From Bacillota bacterium (GTDB lineage: Bacteria; Bacillota; Clostridia; Clostridiales; Clostridiaceae), in contig JAJXWH010000017.1 in the NCBI GenBank assembly GCA_021781745.1, positions 35,296-99,295 on the forward strand: DNA of 64,000 nt, written 5' to 3'. Under the pieces are notes generated by a model. The model ran no database searches. It was not told the origin of the DNA and saw only the letters and a list, made by a program, of their open reading frames with translations. Positions 1-9,852 of the stretch are shown one piece after another. Positions within the stretch are counted from its first letter, which is position 1. Each line of letters begins with the position of its first letter. A program made the position numbers and the translations under genes.

Positions 1-909
1 AAACCTCTTTCCAACCTGTTTCAAAAATTTATCGCCAGCACTATGTCCTAAAGTATCGTTAACTGCTTTAAAATTATCAACATCAAGGCTAATTAATACC
101 GCATAGTTATCTTTATCTAGTTTAGAAATATCATTAACTACTGTATCATACACGTACTTTTTATTTGGCAATCCTGTAACAGGACTATAATAGGCATAAT
201 AATTTGCTTCATCATTAATTTTCCTTACTATAAGCATTATTGATATAACTATAAAAATCATTGCAAAGTCAATAATAATTACCGTACTAATAACCATTCC
301 TTTTGCATCCTTATTTTGATTATTTAAAGTATTTATGTACTTATTTGCATAATCCATCAATTGTTTACTTAATACAATTGTTTCATTATCTAGAGAAATA
401 ATTTCTTGTATTTCATTATTCTTAATTGTTTTTGATTTATTAATATCATCAATCATTTGTTTTACTTTATTACTATAAATAATATTTGAACTTATTAACT
501 TATCTAATATTCCTTGTTCTTCACCTGTTAGGTTATGAAGCAACTTATAATTATTAATATTATCATTAATATCTTTTCCATAAGCCCTCAATTTATCTGC
601 TATGAACTGATCATAAGTAACTGAATATACAAGAGAATATATTCTTATATTTAGGGCATTCTCATTAATTTTATTAGCATAATTTGAGGCTAAATACCCA
701 TCTTCATAAATTTTATTTTCATTCCTCTGACTATAATCAACCATTCTATAAGAAATGACTGTGAATAGCAAAAATATAATTATTGCTGCAATCATCAAAC
801 TATTAAATATCCTCTGTAGCTTATTCTTTTTTAAAATCTTTTCAATAGAAAGTTTTTCTCTTAATTTACTTCTTAATTTTCTATTCATTAATTTTGGTGA
901 AACTCTCAT
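1..909 (-). CDS. membrane-anchored GGDEF protein (diguanylate cyclase), 3' end cut by window edge
   Basis: Reading the minus strand from ATG at 909 (good GGAGG 8 nt upstream) gives 303 open codons running off the left edge. Seen: a basic N-terminus, a first membrane segment (about residues 40-57), an extracytoplasmic helical region of about 160 residues, a second membrane segment (about residues 205-225), then the start of a GGDEF domain with TGLPNK, LDVDNFK and NDTLGHSAGD motifs. Known: such proteins make cyclic di-GMP in response to a signal sensed outside the membrane. The GG(D/E)EF active site itself lies beyond the window, so activity cannot be judged. The outer domain looks like a four-helix-bundle sensor, but that is inference. 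It is transcribed alone; about 250 bp separate it from thioredoxin. Confidence 0.88.
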   Translation of the reverse strand, partial: MRVSPKLMNRKLRSKLREKLSIEKILKKNKLQRIFNSLMIAAIIIFLLFTVISYRMVDYSQRNENKIYEDGYLASNYANKINENALNIRIYSLVYSVTYDQFIADKLRAYGKDINDNINNYKLLHNLTGEEQGILDKLISSNIIYSNKVKQMIDDINKSKTIKNNEIQEIISLDNETIVLSKQLMDYANKYINTLNNQNKDAKGMVISTVIIIDFAMIFIVISIMLIVRKINDEANYYAYYSPVTGLPNKKYVYDTVVNDISKLDKDNYAVLISLDVDNFKAVNDTLGHSAGDKFLKQVGKRF

Positions 910-1062
910 TAACATTCCTCCGTATGGTAAGCTTCTATAAGTCCCTTCATATGTTAAATTCCTTTAATATCAAACTATTTTGGTAATCATTTAATATAAC
1001 ATATACATATGTCATATATGTAAATACTAATTAATATTAACATTAATTGCAATATATAAATA

Positions 1063-1109
1063 AAAAGATTATAGTACATTATAAAATATAAATATACTTA
1101 TAATCTTTC
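1063..1109 (-). terminator. probable terminator downstream of thioredoxin
   Basis: The arms AAAGATTATA (1064-1073) and TATAATCTTT (1099-1108) form an inverted repeat. On the minus strand it is followed by a T-rich run, and it lies about 55 bp after the thioredoxin stop. The AT-rich stem makes this only moderately certain. Confidence 0.4.
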
Positions 1110-1164
1110 TTAATAATGTGATTATTTTAGAATATAATTATTTTTATATGAAATAAAATATTCA

Positions 1165-1482
1165 CTATAAATATGATTTCACTTTGTTAGTTATATTTTG
1201 TTCTGGCATAAAACCCGCCAAGTTTTCCACTTGAATGCCATCTTTAAATATGATCATAGTAGGAACAGTTGCTATATTGTACTTTTCAACTATTCGCATA
1301 TTTTGATCTACATCTATTTTGAAAAAATTAACCTTACCTCTCATATTATTACTTACTTTATCAAGTACAGGGGCCAACATTTTACAAGGCCCGCACCATG
1401 TAGCAAAAAAATCAACGACTACTACACCTTTAGTATTTTCAACTTCATAAAAAAACTCCCTATCGTTTATTATCCTAACCAT
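1165..1482 (-). CDS. trxA: thioredoxin
   Basis: A 105-residue classic thioredoxin: FFATWCGPCKMLAPV carries the redox-active CGPC pair, the cis-proline segment ATVPTM follows, and the C-terminal helix is present. It reduces protein disulfides in the cytosol using thioredoxin reductase. The start is taken at ATG 1482 (MVRII) because GAAGGAG stands 6 nt upstream; an in-frame ATG at 1497 lacks such a site. It lies 85 bp downstream of the 3' part of yabG on the same strand, so in a cell without the inserted element it would follow intact yabG directly. The genome may hold other thioredoxins, so the symbol is by family. Confidence 0.92.
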   Translation of the reverse strand: MVRIINDREFFYEVENTKGVVVVDFFATWCGPCKMLAPVLDKVSNNMRGKVNFFKIDVDQNMRIVEKYNIATVPTMIIFKDGIQVENLAGFMPEQNITNKVKSYL

Positions 1483-1567
1483 AGTTAACTCCTTCAATTT
1501 ATTTGATTGCGCCTTATATTATATTAATTATATTTCACCTTTGTCCCATCACATAACTTATATATAT

Positions 1568-1778
1568 TTAAATATATGGAGACTTTGGATAGCCCTCCCT
1601 ATACTTTCCCCTTGTCTGTAATCCTCCAACCCCTTTTATTCCTGTTATTGTATTTTCAATCACATCTGTTATTGATACAACCTTATCTATTCTTGTATAA
1701 GCAATCTTTTCACACACAAACACTGGATCCAAACAATGAATCAATACTCTATTCGGACTCGAAGCAAAATTAGCACCT
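1568..1778 (-). pseudogene. yabG: yabG, 3' part (separated from its 5' part by the inserted element)
   Basis: About 70 codons match the C-terminus of YabG, the sporulation-specific protease that processes spore coat proteins: GANFASSPNRVLIH, LDPVFVCEKIA and GVGGLQTRGKYREG line up with the family's end. It begins abruptly at the 9-bp core AGGTGCTAA (1770-1778). The TTG at 1783 that opens the longer frame belongs to the inserted DNA and has no ribosome site, so this is not an independent gene. The missing first 220 residues lie at 39254-39912 on the same strand. Joining the two at the core keeps frame (…DVGAN-FASS…) and gives about 286 residues, the usual YabG length of about 290. Type 'pseudogene' here means interrupted and probably restorable. 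Confidence 0.93.
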
Positions 1779-2431
1779 GCCAACTATACTCACTTGCGAT
1801 TTTGGAAGAAATAAAATTTAACTTATATAAAAAGATATATGACTATCTACCCGAAAAAACACTATCAGAAAAAATAATTAAAGTTAGAATGAGTAACAAT
1901 CTTGATAGAAAAGAATTCGCTGAAGCTATTAATCATCACTGGTCTTCTATCCAATCTTGGGAACTAGATGGAGTATATCCTAACCCTAATTCAATAAAGA
2001 ATATTAGTAATAGATTTAATGTTGATTTAAAATACTTTAGTGATTACTATTATTGGGTATTTAATAATCCTGGCAAGAAATTTAAAGAGTTTAAAGAAAA
2101 TGAAGGACATAGCTATACTTACTATGCAAAATTATTTGATGTTTCTGATTCTGCTTTGAAAAGAATAGTAGGTGGAAAAACTGAATTATCTTATAGTATG
2201 TATTTAAAATTTAAGGAACTTGGAGTTTTTAAAGAACTTAAGAAAAAGAAACCTATTAACTATGATGATATTCCTGTTAAATTTAAAGCTTGGAAAAAGA
2301 AAATGGGCTATACCAATGCTCAATGTGCTGAAATTTTAAATGTATCTATTCCTACTATAAAAAGGCTTGCTAGTGGAAAAACTAAATTTAATGAGCTTTA
2401 TGAAAGTTTAGAAAAACTAAATATAATTTAG
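1736..2431 (+). CDS. repeat-HTH DNA-binding protein, start uncertain
   Basis: The frame encodes up to 231 residues. From about residue 50 it holds an Xre-like helix-turn-helix (NLDRKEFAEAINHHWSSIQSWE). Two related segments follow (YAKLFDVSDSALKRIVGGKT and CAEILNVSIPTIKRLASGKT), so it looks like three HTH units in tandem. The first 14 codons are yabG antisense sequence to the left of the attachment core, and the next few come from element DNA. The true start must therefore lie right of 1778; TTG 1802 and ATG 1889 are in frame, but neither has a clear ribosome site. Being the first gene at the element's left end, next to att, it is a candidate for control of excision or of the restriction operon. 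That role is inference only. Confidence 0.65.
   Translation: MNQYSIRTRSKISTCQLYSLAILEEIKFNLYKKIYDYLPEKTLSEKIIKVRMSNNLDRKEFAEAINHHWSSIQSWELDGVYPNPNSIKNISNRFNVDLKYFSDYYYWVFNNPGKKFKEFKENEGHSYTYYAKLFDVSDSALKRIVGGKTELSYSMYLKFKELGVFKELKKKKPINYDDIPVKFKAWKKKMGYTNAQCAEILNVSIPTIKRLASGKTKFNELYESLEKLNII
1770..1778. other. left attachment core of the yabG element
   Basis: TTAGCACCT on the + strand (AGGTGCTAA in yabG sense) marks the boundary between the yabG 3' part and element DNA. The same nine bases occur at 39254-39262. Flanking bases differ on the element side, as expected for the short core of a large serine recombinase. The exact 2-bp crossover cannot be fixed from one sequence. Confidence 0.85.
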
Positions 2432-2494
2432 ACCTTGAAAATTAATTTTATATATTTAAGAGGAATTCTGTATTTTATATTAATTGATTTTACT

Positions 2495-2543
2495 TAAAGT
2501 CGAAAGAATAGCTGAACTATTTTAATTCTTTCGACTTTTCTTA
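2495..2543 (+). terminator. Rho-independent terminator after the HTH gene
   Basis: AAAGTCGAAAGAAT (2496-2509) pairs perfectly with ATTCTTTCGACTTT (2525-2538), followed by a T-rich run. The symmetrical A/T flanks could also stop the convergent operon ending at 2618. Confidence 0.75.
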
Positions 2544-2617
2544 ACTTAATCAATATCAATTATGATTGTATTTTAACTTTATGTTTAGAATTAAATAGAG
2601 CAAACTACTTTTTATTT

Positions 2618-3349
2618 CTATAAATTCATTACAATTTCTTCATCTAATATTCTTTTTCTCTCTTTCCAGTCTGGCATTAATGTATACAAAAAATCATAAA
2701 ATTTCTTATCATGGTTCTTATATATTAAATGAATTAACTCATGCATAATAACATATTCAATACAATATTTAGGTGCTTTTATAAGTTCTTTATTTAAAAT
2801 TATAATTTGTTTTTCTAAAATACATGAACCCCACCTTGATTTCATTTTTCTAATGCTAATTTGAACATTTGGTATATCATATTTTCCTATTATTTTGTAT
2901 ACCTTACTGTAACAGCTATTAATAATTTCTCTGCATTTTACATCAATCCAGTTATTTAGTACTACTTCCTTGCGTTTAAAATTATGCGTGTCTTTAACAT
3001 ATAAATAAATATATCCTCTAAAATATTTCACGCACTCTTCATTGCTTTCTAGAACCTTTAGTCTATATTGCTTTCCTAAGTACTTTATTGATTCACCACT
3101 GACAAGTTCTTTTTTAGCTACAATTTCACTTTCATAATCTTTAAAATACTTTTTTTGTTTAATAATCCAACTGGCTTTTCTTTCAACAAACCTTATTATA
3201 AAATCTAGTGGAACTTCATCTCCAGCTGTTACAATAACTTCACCAGTAATCTTAATATTTAAATTCACATTTTTTACTGTTTTTCTTTTTATAGAAAATA
3301 TTATTTTATGTTCTCCATATTTTATCTCGTGTGTATCCATTCTTTTCAC
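2618..3349 (-). CDS. YgjP/SprT-like zinc metallopeptidase-family protein
   Basis: A 243-residue protein of the YgjP-like family (DUF45). It has the zinc motif HELIHLIYKNHDKKFYDFL (HExxH plus a later His) and the upstream MKSRWGSC segment that characterises the family. Known: members are frequently encoded beside type I restriction genes, but their role there is unsettled. It follows hsdR with no gap and is very likely co-transcribed. The listed GTG start has GAGG 6 nt upstream; ATG 3340 with AGGTGAAAAG is an equally good alternative. All catalytic-looking residues are present, so it is probably an active metalloprotein. Proteolytic activity on a specific target is not known. Confidence 0.85.
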   Translation of the reverse strand: MKRMDTHEIKYGEHKIIFSIKRKTVKNVNLNIKITGEVIVTAGDEVPLDFIIRFVERKASWIIKQKKYFKDYESEIVAKKELVSGESIKYLGKQYRLKVLESNEECVKYFRGYIYLYVKDTHNFKRKEVVLNNWIDVKCREIINSCYSKVYKIIGKYDIPNVQISIRKMKSRWGSCILEKQIIILNKELIKAPKYCIEYVIMHELIHLIYKNHDKKFYDFLYTLMPDWKERKRILDEEIVMNL

Positions 3350-6300
3350 CTAATACCTCTTTAGTGCTACGTTTTTAACTTTTTCAATTATCTTATCTAT
3401 ATCTTCAAAAGGAATTTCTATGTTATTTGAACTGGCATAATCATATAAAATATCATCAATCTCTTGGGCTATTTTATTGTGTACATCCATATTATCATGC
3501 CAGTCTACTTTACTATTTTCTTTTATTACATTATCAATCTCTAAAGATACTAGAGCTATATCATCTTCTTTTGTGTTATAAGAAGCACGGCTTTCCTTAA
3601 TAACACTATTAACTTCTCCATAAAATGCCTGAGCATTTTCATTATTTTTTATTGGATTTGGATAATAAGTGTCATCTTTCTTTTCTCTATAGTTTTTCAT
3701 TATATCTTCAATTTTAGTTAAGTAATCTAAATCTGCTGCTTCAGATAATCGTCTATTTTTATATTCTTCCAAAACTTTTTCAATTCTATCAGAAAACTTT
3801 TGATAATATGCCGGATTTTCATCATATCTTTCTGATATGCTTTTGCTAAGTCTTGTTCTAATAGTATCGGCTTTTGATCTTGGATTTTCTATTCTTGCTA
3901 TTTCTTCATTAAAAGCTTCTTTATCTAATATATCAACTGGATTTGTAATTTTCATCATACCTTCTGCTGCTATATAATTATCCATTAATTTTTGCATCTT
4001 ATCTTCATAGTCTTTTGGATTGATCATATCTGAATATCTGCGTTTCACAGATTGTCTTAATCCCTCAAAAAACTTAAAAGTTGATTTAAATTTTTCTATT
4101 TCACCTTTTTCTAAAGAATCATAAATCTTTTCAGATCCCAATGCTATAGAAAGATTTTTACTGAATTTACGTAATATATTATAAAAATCTTCTCTTAATT
4201 TTTGATCTGCTAAATATAATTCATATTCCTCAACATCTTTCTTATTTTTAATTATGCTGAAGAACTCAATAAGTTCTGTATAATACTGTCTAAGTTCACC
4301 AATAATTACAATAACGTCATGAACAGCACCTTTTAAATGTTTTCCGTTAAAATTCTCAAGCCCGGCACCTGAGTACATGTCCATTGCATCATCTAACTTT
4401 TTAATTAATCCCCTATAATCTACTATATATCCATAATCTTTATCCTTATATAGACGATTAACTCTTGCAATTGCTTGGAGCAATGTATGCTCCTTCATTT
4501 CCTTATCCACATATAAAACAGCAGCTCTTGGAGCATCAAAACCAGTTAAAAGTTTATCTACAACTATTAATAACTCTAAATCTCCATGATCAAATTTATC
4601 TTTTATTGTTTCTTCATAATCAGTAGGGCCATCATATTTTTTCATCATTTCCGCCCAGAATTCAATTACTAAATCATCTGGCTTTTTATCAACTTCATCC
4701 TTCCCTTCACGCATATCTGGAGCAGAAATAATTACTGCTGCTTTCAAATCCCCGAGGGATTCAAAAGCTCTTAAATACCTAACGGCATCTTTTTTTTCAT
4801 TAGTTGCGAGCATTGCCGTATATGGCAGAACCTTTGATTTGTAATTCTTTGTAAAATGCTCATTAATATCAAAAGCTATTAAGCTTATTCTTTGATCGCT
4901 GGAAGCCACTTTCTCAAAAGAACTCCACTTTTTCATAACTTGATTCTTATTAACTTCATTTAAATTTCTAGTTATTATATCTAGTTGATTATCAATAGCT
5001 TTCTTATTAACACTTTGTTCCACCATTCTACCTTCATATAAAAGTGGTACAATTGCTTTATCAGTAACTGCATCTGCTATTGTGTACTTATGAATAAATT
5101 TTCCGCCAAACTTCTCGAAAGTTTTATCATCTTTCATAAGTGGTGTACCTGTAAACCCTAAATAACAAGCATTTGGAAATACAGATCTCATTTTAATGCT
5201 TAATTCTTCGTATTGAGTTCTATGAGATTCATCTACTAAGACAAAAATATCTTTAGATTCAAGTTTTGTTTCTTTTTGGGATACAGCATTAAATTTATGG
5301 ACTAATGTTGTAACAATATCTACTTCATCATTCTCTATTAATTTAATTAAGTGTTCACCTGTAGCCGCTCTAATAGCTTTTAATCTGGAATTATTAAATG
5401 TTCTATTGATCTGCTTGTCCAAATCTATTCTATCTGTAACAACTATAATTCTAGGCTTATATTCCTTAAGTTCTGATAAAATATATTTAGAAGCCATAAC
5501 CATAGTTAATGATTTACCAGAACCTTGAGTATGCCATATTATTCCTGATTGTCTATTACCTTTTTCATCTTTTTTTTCTATAGATTTAAGTATTTCTTTT
5601 ACACAAAAATACTGTTGATATCTACATATCTTCTTTACATCTTTATCAAATAAGGTAAAATATTTAATTAATTCAATTACTCTCTTTTGATCAAAGAGAC
5701 TTATAATATTCTTATCCTGATTTGTAGGCAATCTATCTATTACTACTTTATCTAATTTATTTTTAAGCCAAGCCTCATCCTGTTCTTTCCAAACACTCCA
5801 AAACTGCTTAGGAGTATTGCAGGTAGCATATTTAGTTTCATTCTTATTAGTAGCCATAACAATTTGTATAAATTTAAAAAGTTGTGGTATATAATCTTTA
5901 GATTGATTCCGCAGCATCTGGCTGATTCCTTGATCTATTGAAATCGAAGAATTTTTACATTCAATTACTGCAAAAGGAATACCATTTATAAATAAAACTA
6001 TATCTGGTCTGGATTTAAGAGTTTTTCTGTTATCTCCATCAGCACTTTCGCATGTAAATTCCTCAGTTACATAAAAATCGTTATTTTCTATTGTATCCCA
6101 ATCAATAAAATGAATAGAAAAACTACGTTTAGTTCCATCTTCTAAATTTTCAGTATAGCTTCTACCAGACATTAAAGATTGAAATATTTTTTCATTAGTT
6201 TTAACTAATCCATCTGTCAAAAGTTCATCAATGTCCGTTATGGCTGCATTAATATTTTTCTCGCTAAACTTATACTTTTTTCCTTTATAAGTATATGAAT

Positions 6301-6469
6301 TCAGTTCATTAAGCTTCTCCTTTAATATTGGCTTTAACAAAACATTATAAAGGTTTCCACGAAGCTCACTGACTTCCTTTGAACTTATGTATTTATAATT
6401 TAACTTCTTTAATACTTCTATAGCTGGATTTTGGCTTATATTCTTCTCATCAAAATCTTTACCATCCAT
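3350..6469 (-). CDS. hsdR: type I restriction enzyme R subunit (motor/nuclease)
   Basis: The 1039 residues contain the full HsdR plan. An N-terminal PD-(D/E)xK nuclease shows RPDIVLF (D156) and FAVIECKN (E170, K172). An SF2 translocase follows with Walker A GSGKS (316-320), DESHR (413-417), FTGTP and a helicase C region around DKLLTGFDAPR and QAIARVNR. A helical C-terminal part remains for complex assembly. Known: with HsdM and HsdS it forms a complex that translocates DNA in an ATP-dependent way and cuts far from an unmethylated site. All key residues are intact, so restriction should be functional. It is separated from the upstream 136-residue gene by about 75 bp and continues into the YgjP-like gene. 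Confidence 0.95.
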   Translation of the reverse strand: MDGKDFDEKNISQNPAIEVLKKLNYKYISSKEVSELRGNLYNVLLKPILKEKLNELNSYTYKGKKYKFSEKNINAAITDIDELLTDGLVKTNEKIFQSLMSGRSYTENLEDGTKRSFSIHFIDWDTIENNDFYVTEEFTCESADGDNRKTLKSRPDIVLFINGIPFAVIECKNSSISIDQGISQMLRNQSKDYIPQLFKFIQIVMATNKNETKYATCNTPKQFWSVWKEQDEAWLKNKLDKVVIDRLPTNQDKNIISLFDQKRVIELIKYFTLFDKDVKKICRYQQYFCVKEILKSIEKKDEKGNRQSGIIWHTQGSGKSLTMVMASKYILSELKEYKPRIIVVTDRIDLDKQINRTFNNSRLKAIRAATGEHLIKLIENDEVDIVTTLVHKFNAVSQKETKLESKDIFVLVDESHRTQYEELSIKMRSVFPNACYLGFTGTPLMKDDKTFEKFGGKFIHKYTIADAVTDKAIVPLLYEGRMVEQSVNKKAIDNQLDIITRNLNEVNKNQVMKKWSSFEKVASSDQRISLIAFDINEHFTKNYKSKVLPYTAMLATNEKKDAVRYLRAFESLGDLKAAVIISAPDMREGKDEVDKKPDDLVIEFWAEMMKKYDGPTDYEETIKDKFDHGDLELLIVVDKLLTGFDAPRAAVLYVDKEMKEHTLLQAIARVNRLYKDKDYGYIVDYRGLIKKLDDAMDMYSGAGLENFNGKHLKGAVHDVIVIIGELRQYYTELIEFFSIIKNKKDVEEYELYLADQKLREDFYNILRKFSKNLSIALGSEKIYDSLEKGEIEKFKSTFKFFEGLRQSVKRRYSDMINPKDYEDKMQKLMDNYIAAEGMMKITNPVDILDKEAFNEEIARIENPRSKADTIRTRLSKSISERYDENPAYYQKFSDRIEKVLEEYKNRRLSEAADLDYLTKIEDIMKNYREKKDDTYYPNPIKNNENAQAFYGEVNSVIKESRASYNTKEDDIALVSLEIDNVIKENSKVDWHDNMDVHNKIAQEIDDILYDYASSNNIEIPFEDIDKIIEKVKNVALKRY

Positions 6470-6544
6470 CTTAATCCCCCCAATTTACCCAATGTATAAC
6501 TACAACCTTGAGCATTTATATAAATACTCAAGGTTAACTTTTTA

Positions 6545-6955
6545 TCATATGACTTCTCTGCTTCCGACTCTAATCCTCATTTCCCCATTTACAACAACCA
6601 CTTCATGACTTTCAATCATCAGATTTATATTAGAGAAATACTCTTTTTTTCTAATTAATAATATATCTATTATCAAGACAATATTTTTTAATAAAGCTTT
6701 ATCATATGCAAAAACCTTATATATATCTTCTTTTCTTTCTACCTGTTCTTTTTCGTCTAAAAAAGATAAATTCCAGACTAATACTGCAATATGTATAATT
6801 TTCTTTACCTCATCTACATTTTCATACTCATCTATAACTGGTTTTGAAAATTCCAATAATACTTCTGACATCTTTACTTTTTGGGGTTGCAATATAAAGT
6901 CTTTAATCCTCTTCATACTTTTATTGTCTTTATATTTTGAATTTCTCTTTGGCAT
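6545..6955 (-). CDS. unknown 136-residue protein between hsdS and hsdR
   Basis: Not recognised. It has a very basic N-terminus (many Lys/Arg in the first 30 residues), then predicted helices with an Ile/Leu/Val-rich stretch (KNIVLIIDILLI) that looks like a buried helix rather than a membrane anchor, and a short Glu/Arg tail. It starts 19 bp after hsdS, on the same strand and inside the restriction operon. It therefore likely travels with, and may modulate, the restriction complex or protect against it. That is inference from position alone. Confidence 0.7.
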   Translation of the reverse strand: MPKRNSKYKDNKSMKRIKDFILQPQKVKMSEVLLEFSKPVIDEYENVDEVKKIIHIAVLVWNLSFLDEKEQVERKEDIYKVFAYDKALLKNIVLIIDILLIRKKEYFSNINLMIESHEVVVVNGEMRIRVGSREVI

Positions 6956-6974
6956 TTTATACTTCCTCCATAAG

Positions 6975-8237
6975 CTACACTCTTACTATTCCTGTTAGGA
7001 GCAGCTGCGTTAAACCTTTCTTTTGTTGTTTCAATGCTTCTAATTCTTTTTTTAGTAGGTCTATTTCTTTATCTGCTGTTCTTAAAATAGTAGCTATTTG
7101 TTTTTGCTCTTTTACTTCTGCAGGAATATTAACTTTTATTCCTTTAAAGTTTTCATATTTTAAATTGTAAGTATCACTTACTAATCCCTGAGAGTATCTA
7201 TAAAATAAATTTATAACTTGTGGTAGCTTAAACAAATACGACATAAATTCTGAATCTACTTTTTCAGTTGGTTTAAGTATTGTATATGCAGGACTTACAA
7301 TGCCTTCATACTTTGATAGTCCTGAAACACCTTGCCACATTCTCATAGTGTTATAACCTATATCTCCTGGTAAAATTCTTTTATATTTACTCTTATCTTC
7401 ACTTGAGGTGTCTTTTATATCAACTTCTGTTCTTCTTACAACTCCATTAGCTGAAGTAATAGCTAATAATTCTAACTCATTATATCCAATTTCATTACGC
7501 TCTTTCATTACTGTTCCAAGTTTTACTTTTTTCCATTTTTCATTAAACCCATTAATTCTGATCTTCTCAGTTAAAAGTCTTTCCATTAATCCTTTTTTCT
7601 GTTTTTGTTTTTCTTGTAGGAGTTTTTCTTTGAGTTTTATTAATCTATCAAATGCAGATATAATTCTGATGATTTTTTCTTGCTCTTTTATTGATGGTTT
7701 TGTAATTTTAACATTTGACAAAATATCTTGACTCAAATTATTTATATTAGTGCCCCCACCATTTTTCATATATTGCTTTTTTACAAGGTTTGATGAACAA
7801 TAATAGGCACAATACTTATCTAAAAAATTATTTGAATTTAATCTCCCCCTTATTGTAAATCCCGAATATGTAACTTTTTCTTCGATATTTTCACAATACA
7901 ATACTCTCCCTATCAGCTCTTTATTGCCATTAGATCTTACAAATATCAAGTCACCATTTTCTAATAAATAGTTCATATCTAGATCACTATATTTTATTTT
8001 ATTTAAATCATTAGTATTTAAATAAAAATTTTTTTGAAAATCTCCAACTCCAAGGATTTTTATTTCTTCTCCAACATCATTTTTCCCATAATTTAATCCA
8101 TTTTTAAAATTCATAATCTTTCCTAAATCCAGTACATCCCAATCATTAGGTGCTTTAAAATCGCTATGATTCCTATATCCTTCTGGTACATTACCTTCTT
8201 TTATAAGTTGAATTCTCTCAGCAATTTCATTATTCAT
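6975..8237 (-). CDS. hsdS: type I restriction enzyme S subunit (two target-recognition domains)
   Basis: The 420 residues have the usual two half-repeats: a first target-recognition domain ending in a conserved helix (KEQEKIIRIISAFDRLIKLKE, LMERLLTEK, about 180-225), then a second domain closing with PAEVKEQKQIATILRTADK and a helix ending LTQLLLTG. The repeated EQ(E/K)(K/Q)I helices are the HsdM docking/spacer helices. It gives the complex its bipartite DNA specificity. The gene follows hsdM by about 70 bp. A separate half-size S-like protein lies upstream of hsdM, which is unusual. Confidence 0.94.
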   Translation of the reverse strand: MNNEIAERIQLIKEGNVPEGYRNHSDFKAPNDWDVLDLGKIMNFKNGLNYGKNDVGEEIKILGVGDFQKNFYLNTNDLNKIKYSDLDMNYLLENGDLIFVRSNGNKELIGRVLYCENIEEKVTYSGFTIRGRLNSNNFLDKYCAYYCSSNLVKKQYMKNGGGTNINNLSQDILSNVKITKPSIKEQEKIIRIISAFDRLIKLKEKLLQEKQKQKKGLMERLLTEKIRINGFNEKWKKVKLGTVMKERNEIGYNELELLAITSANGVVRRTEVDIKDTSSEDKSKYKRILPGDIGYNTMRMWQGVSGLSKYEGIVSPAYTILKPTEKVDSEFMSYLFKLPQVINLFYRYSQGLVSDTYNLKYENFKGIKVNIPAEVKEQKQIATILRTADKEIDLLKKELEALKQQKKGLTQLLLTGIVRV

Positions 8238-8308
8238 ACTTTATATCACCACTCTTTAGTTTATTTTTCTGTAATACTAATAGTAATTTCCAATCACACT
8301 ACTAACAA

Positions 8309-9835
8309 CTACAATCCAAGTTCTTTTAAGCACTTAGCCATCTCGTCCTCAACATCTTGAAGCTCTGCCTTAATACTCGCTATATTATTAGCTACTTCAT
8401 CCATATCAACCATTTCTTCTTCTTCAAATGTATCAACATATCTTGGAATATTTAAGTTATAATCATTTTCCTTGATTTCATCTAAAGTGGCTACGTAACT
8501 ATATTTATCAATGGTTTTATAATCGTTATAAACCTTTTCTATTTCGCTTAAATCTTCTTCTCTTAATTTGTTTTGATTTTTATCTTTTTCATAATGTCCT
8601 TCACCTGAAGCATTTATAAAAAGAACATCTTTCTTAGCTCTATTCTTTTTAAAGATTAATATAGCTGCAGGTATTCCAGTTCCATAGAATAAATTTTCTG
8701 GAAGCCCTATTACTGCATCTAAAAGATTTAAATCTATTATTTGTTTTCTTATTTTTCCTTCACTTGCACCTCTAAATAAAACTCCATGAGGTAGTACAAC
8801 ACCCATTCTTCCATCTTCAGCTAGAGAATATAACATATGCAAAACAAATGCAAAATCACCTTTACTTGATGGTGGCACTCCCCAATCAAATCTTCTATAT
8901 TGATCTAGTGCAGCTTCCATTTTAAACTTCTTTTCATCAGTTTCAGCTCCAGCAAATCCCATTGCCCATTTATCTAACGAAAAAGGTGGATTTGCTACAA
9001 CTACTTGGAATTTCATAAGCTTTCCATCTTCTAAATGAAGTGGATTAGCCAAAGTATCTCCATTTTCAATTTTAGCATCATCTATTCCATGCAAAAACAT
9101 ATTCATTTTGCAAAGCGAATGTGTTTGACCATTTCTTTCTTGGCCATATATTTGAGCTTTTCCACTTGGCACTTTTTTAAATGCTTTTATAAGTAATGAT
9201 CCAGAACCACATGTAGGATCATATATTCTATCATTTTCCTTTGGTTTAACAAGTCTTGAGAGTAGTTCTGAAACCATTGAAGGCGTGAAGAATTCTCCAC
9301 CTTTTTTACCAGCATCAGATGCAAATTTAGCTATCATAAATTCATATGAGTCACCAATCACATCATTTTCCTCTAGCATACTAGGTCTTAAATCTAATCC
9401 ATTAAAATCATCCAATAAGGTTCTTAAAATAACATTTTTTTCAGCAGTCTTACCTAATATAATTTCCGAATTAAAATCTATATTTCTAAATACTCCCCTT
9501 AGTTTTGCTTTGTTTGATTCTTCAATATGCTCTAGAGCTTTATTAATTATTTCACCTATTTTAGCTTCATTTTTATTTTCATATAAATATTCAAAAGTTG
9601 AAATTCTATCTAAAGCAAATCTTTCTCTGCTTAAAGCCCTTTCGATTCTTGCTACATCCCCATTATATTTCTTTGAATATTCATCATAATGTTCTTTGTA
9701 AACATCACTTAAATACTTAACAAATAGCATTACTAATATATAATCTTTATATAATGAAGAATCAATCTTTCCTCTAAATGTACCTGCTGCATCCCATAAG
9801 GTTGTATTTATTTGTTCTTGTGTTGTCTTTTCCAT
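8309..9835 (-). CDS. hsdM: type I restriction enzyme M subunit (N6-adenine methyltransferase)
   Basis: The 508 residues show an N-terminal helical HsdM domain (starting TTQEQINTTLWDAAGTFRGK), methyltransferase motif I DPTCGSGSLL (206-215) and motif IV NPPF (282-285). The NPPF order marks an adenine-N6 enzyme. A C-terminal helical extension binds HsdS. It methylates host sites and is needed for both modification and restriction. It lies 17 bp after the half-size S gene and is probably the second gene of the operon. Confidence 0.96.
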   Translation of the reverse strand: MEKTTQEQINTTLWDAAGTFRGKIDSSLYKDYILVMLFVKYLSDVYKEHYDEYSKKYNGDVARIERALSRERFALDRISTFEYLYENKNEAKIGEIINKALEHIEESNKAKLRGVFRNIDFNSEIILGKTAEKNVILRTLLDDFNGLDLRPSMLEENDVIGDSYEFMIAKFASDAGKKGGEFFTPSMVSELLSRLVKPKENDRIYDPTCGSGSLLIKAFKKVPSGKAQIYGQERNGQTHSLCKMNMFLHGIDDAKIENGDTLANPLHLEDGKLMKFQVVVANPPFSLDKWAMGFAGAETDEKKFKMEAALDQYRRFDWGVPPSSKGDFAFVLHMLYSLAEDGRMGVVLPHGVLFRGASEGKIRKQIIDLNLLDAVIGLPENLFYGTGIPAAILIFKKNRAKKDVLFINASGEGHYEKDKNQNKLREEDLSEIEKVYNDYKTIDKYSYVATLDEIKENDYNLNIPRYVDTFEEEEMVDMDEVANNIASIKAELQDVEDEMAKCLKELGL

Positions 9836-9852
9836 TTCTCTATTCCTCCTGT

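Noticed and set aside
1736..1783. The 1736 and 1783 frames across the left core as true gene starts
   Set aside because: Both frames begin in or run through the junction; the codons on the yabG side are antisense to yabG or element-derived, so they cannot be starts of native genes.
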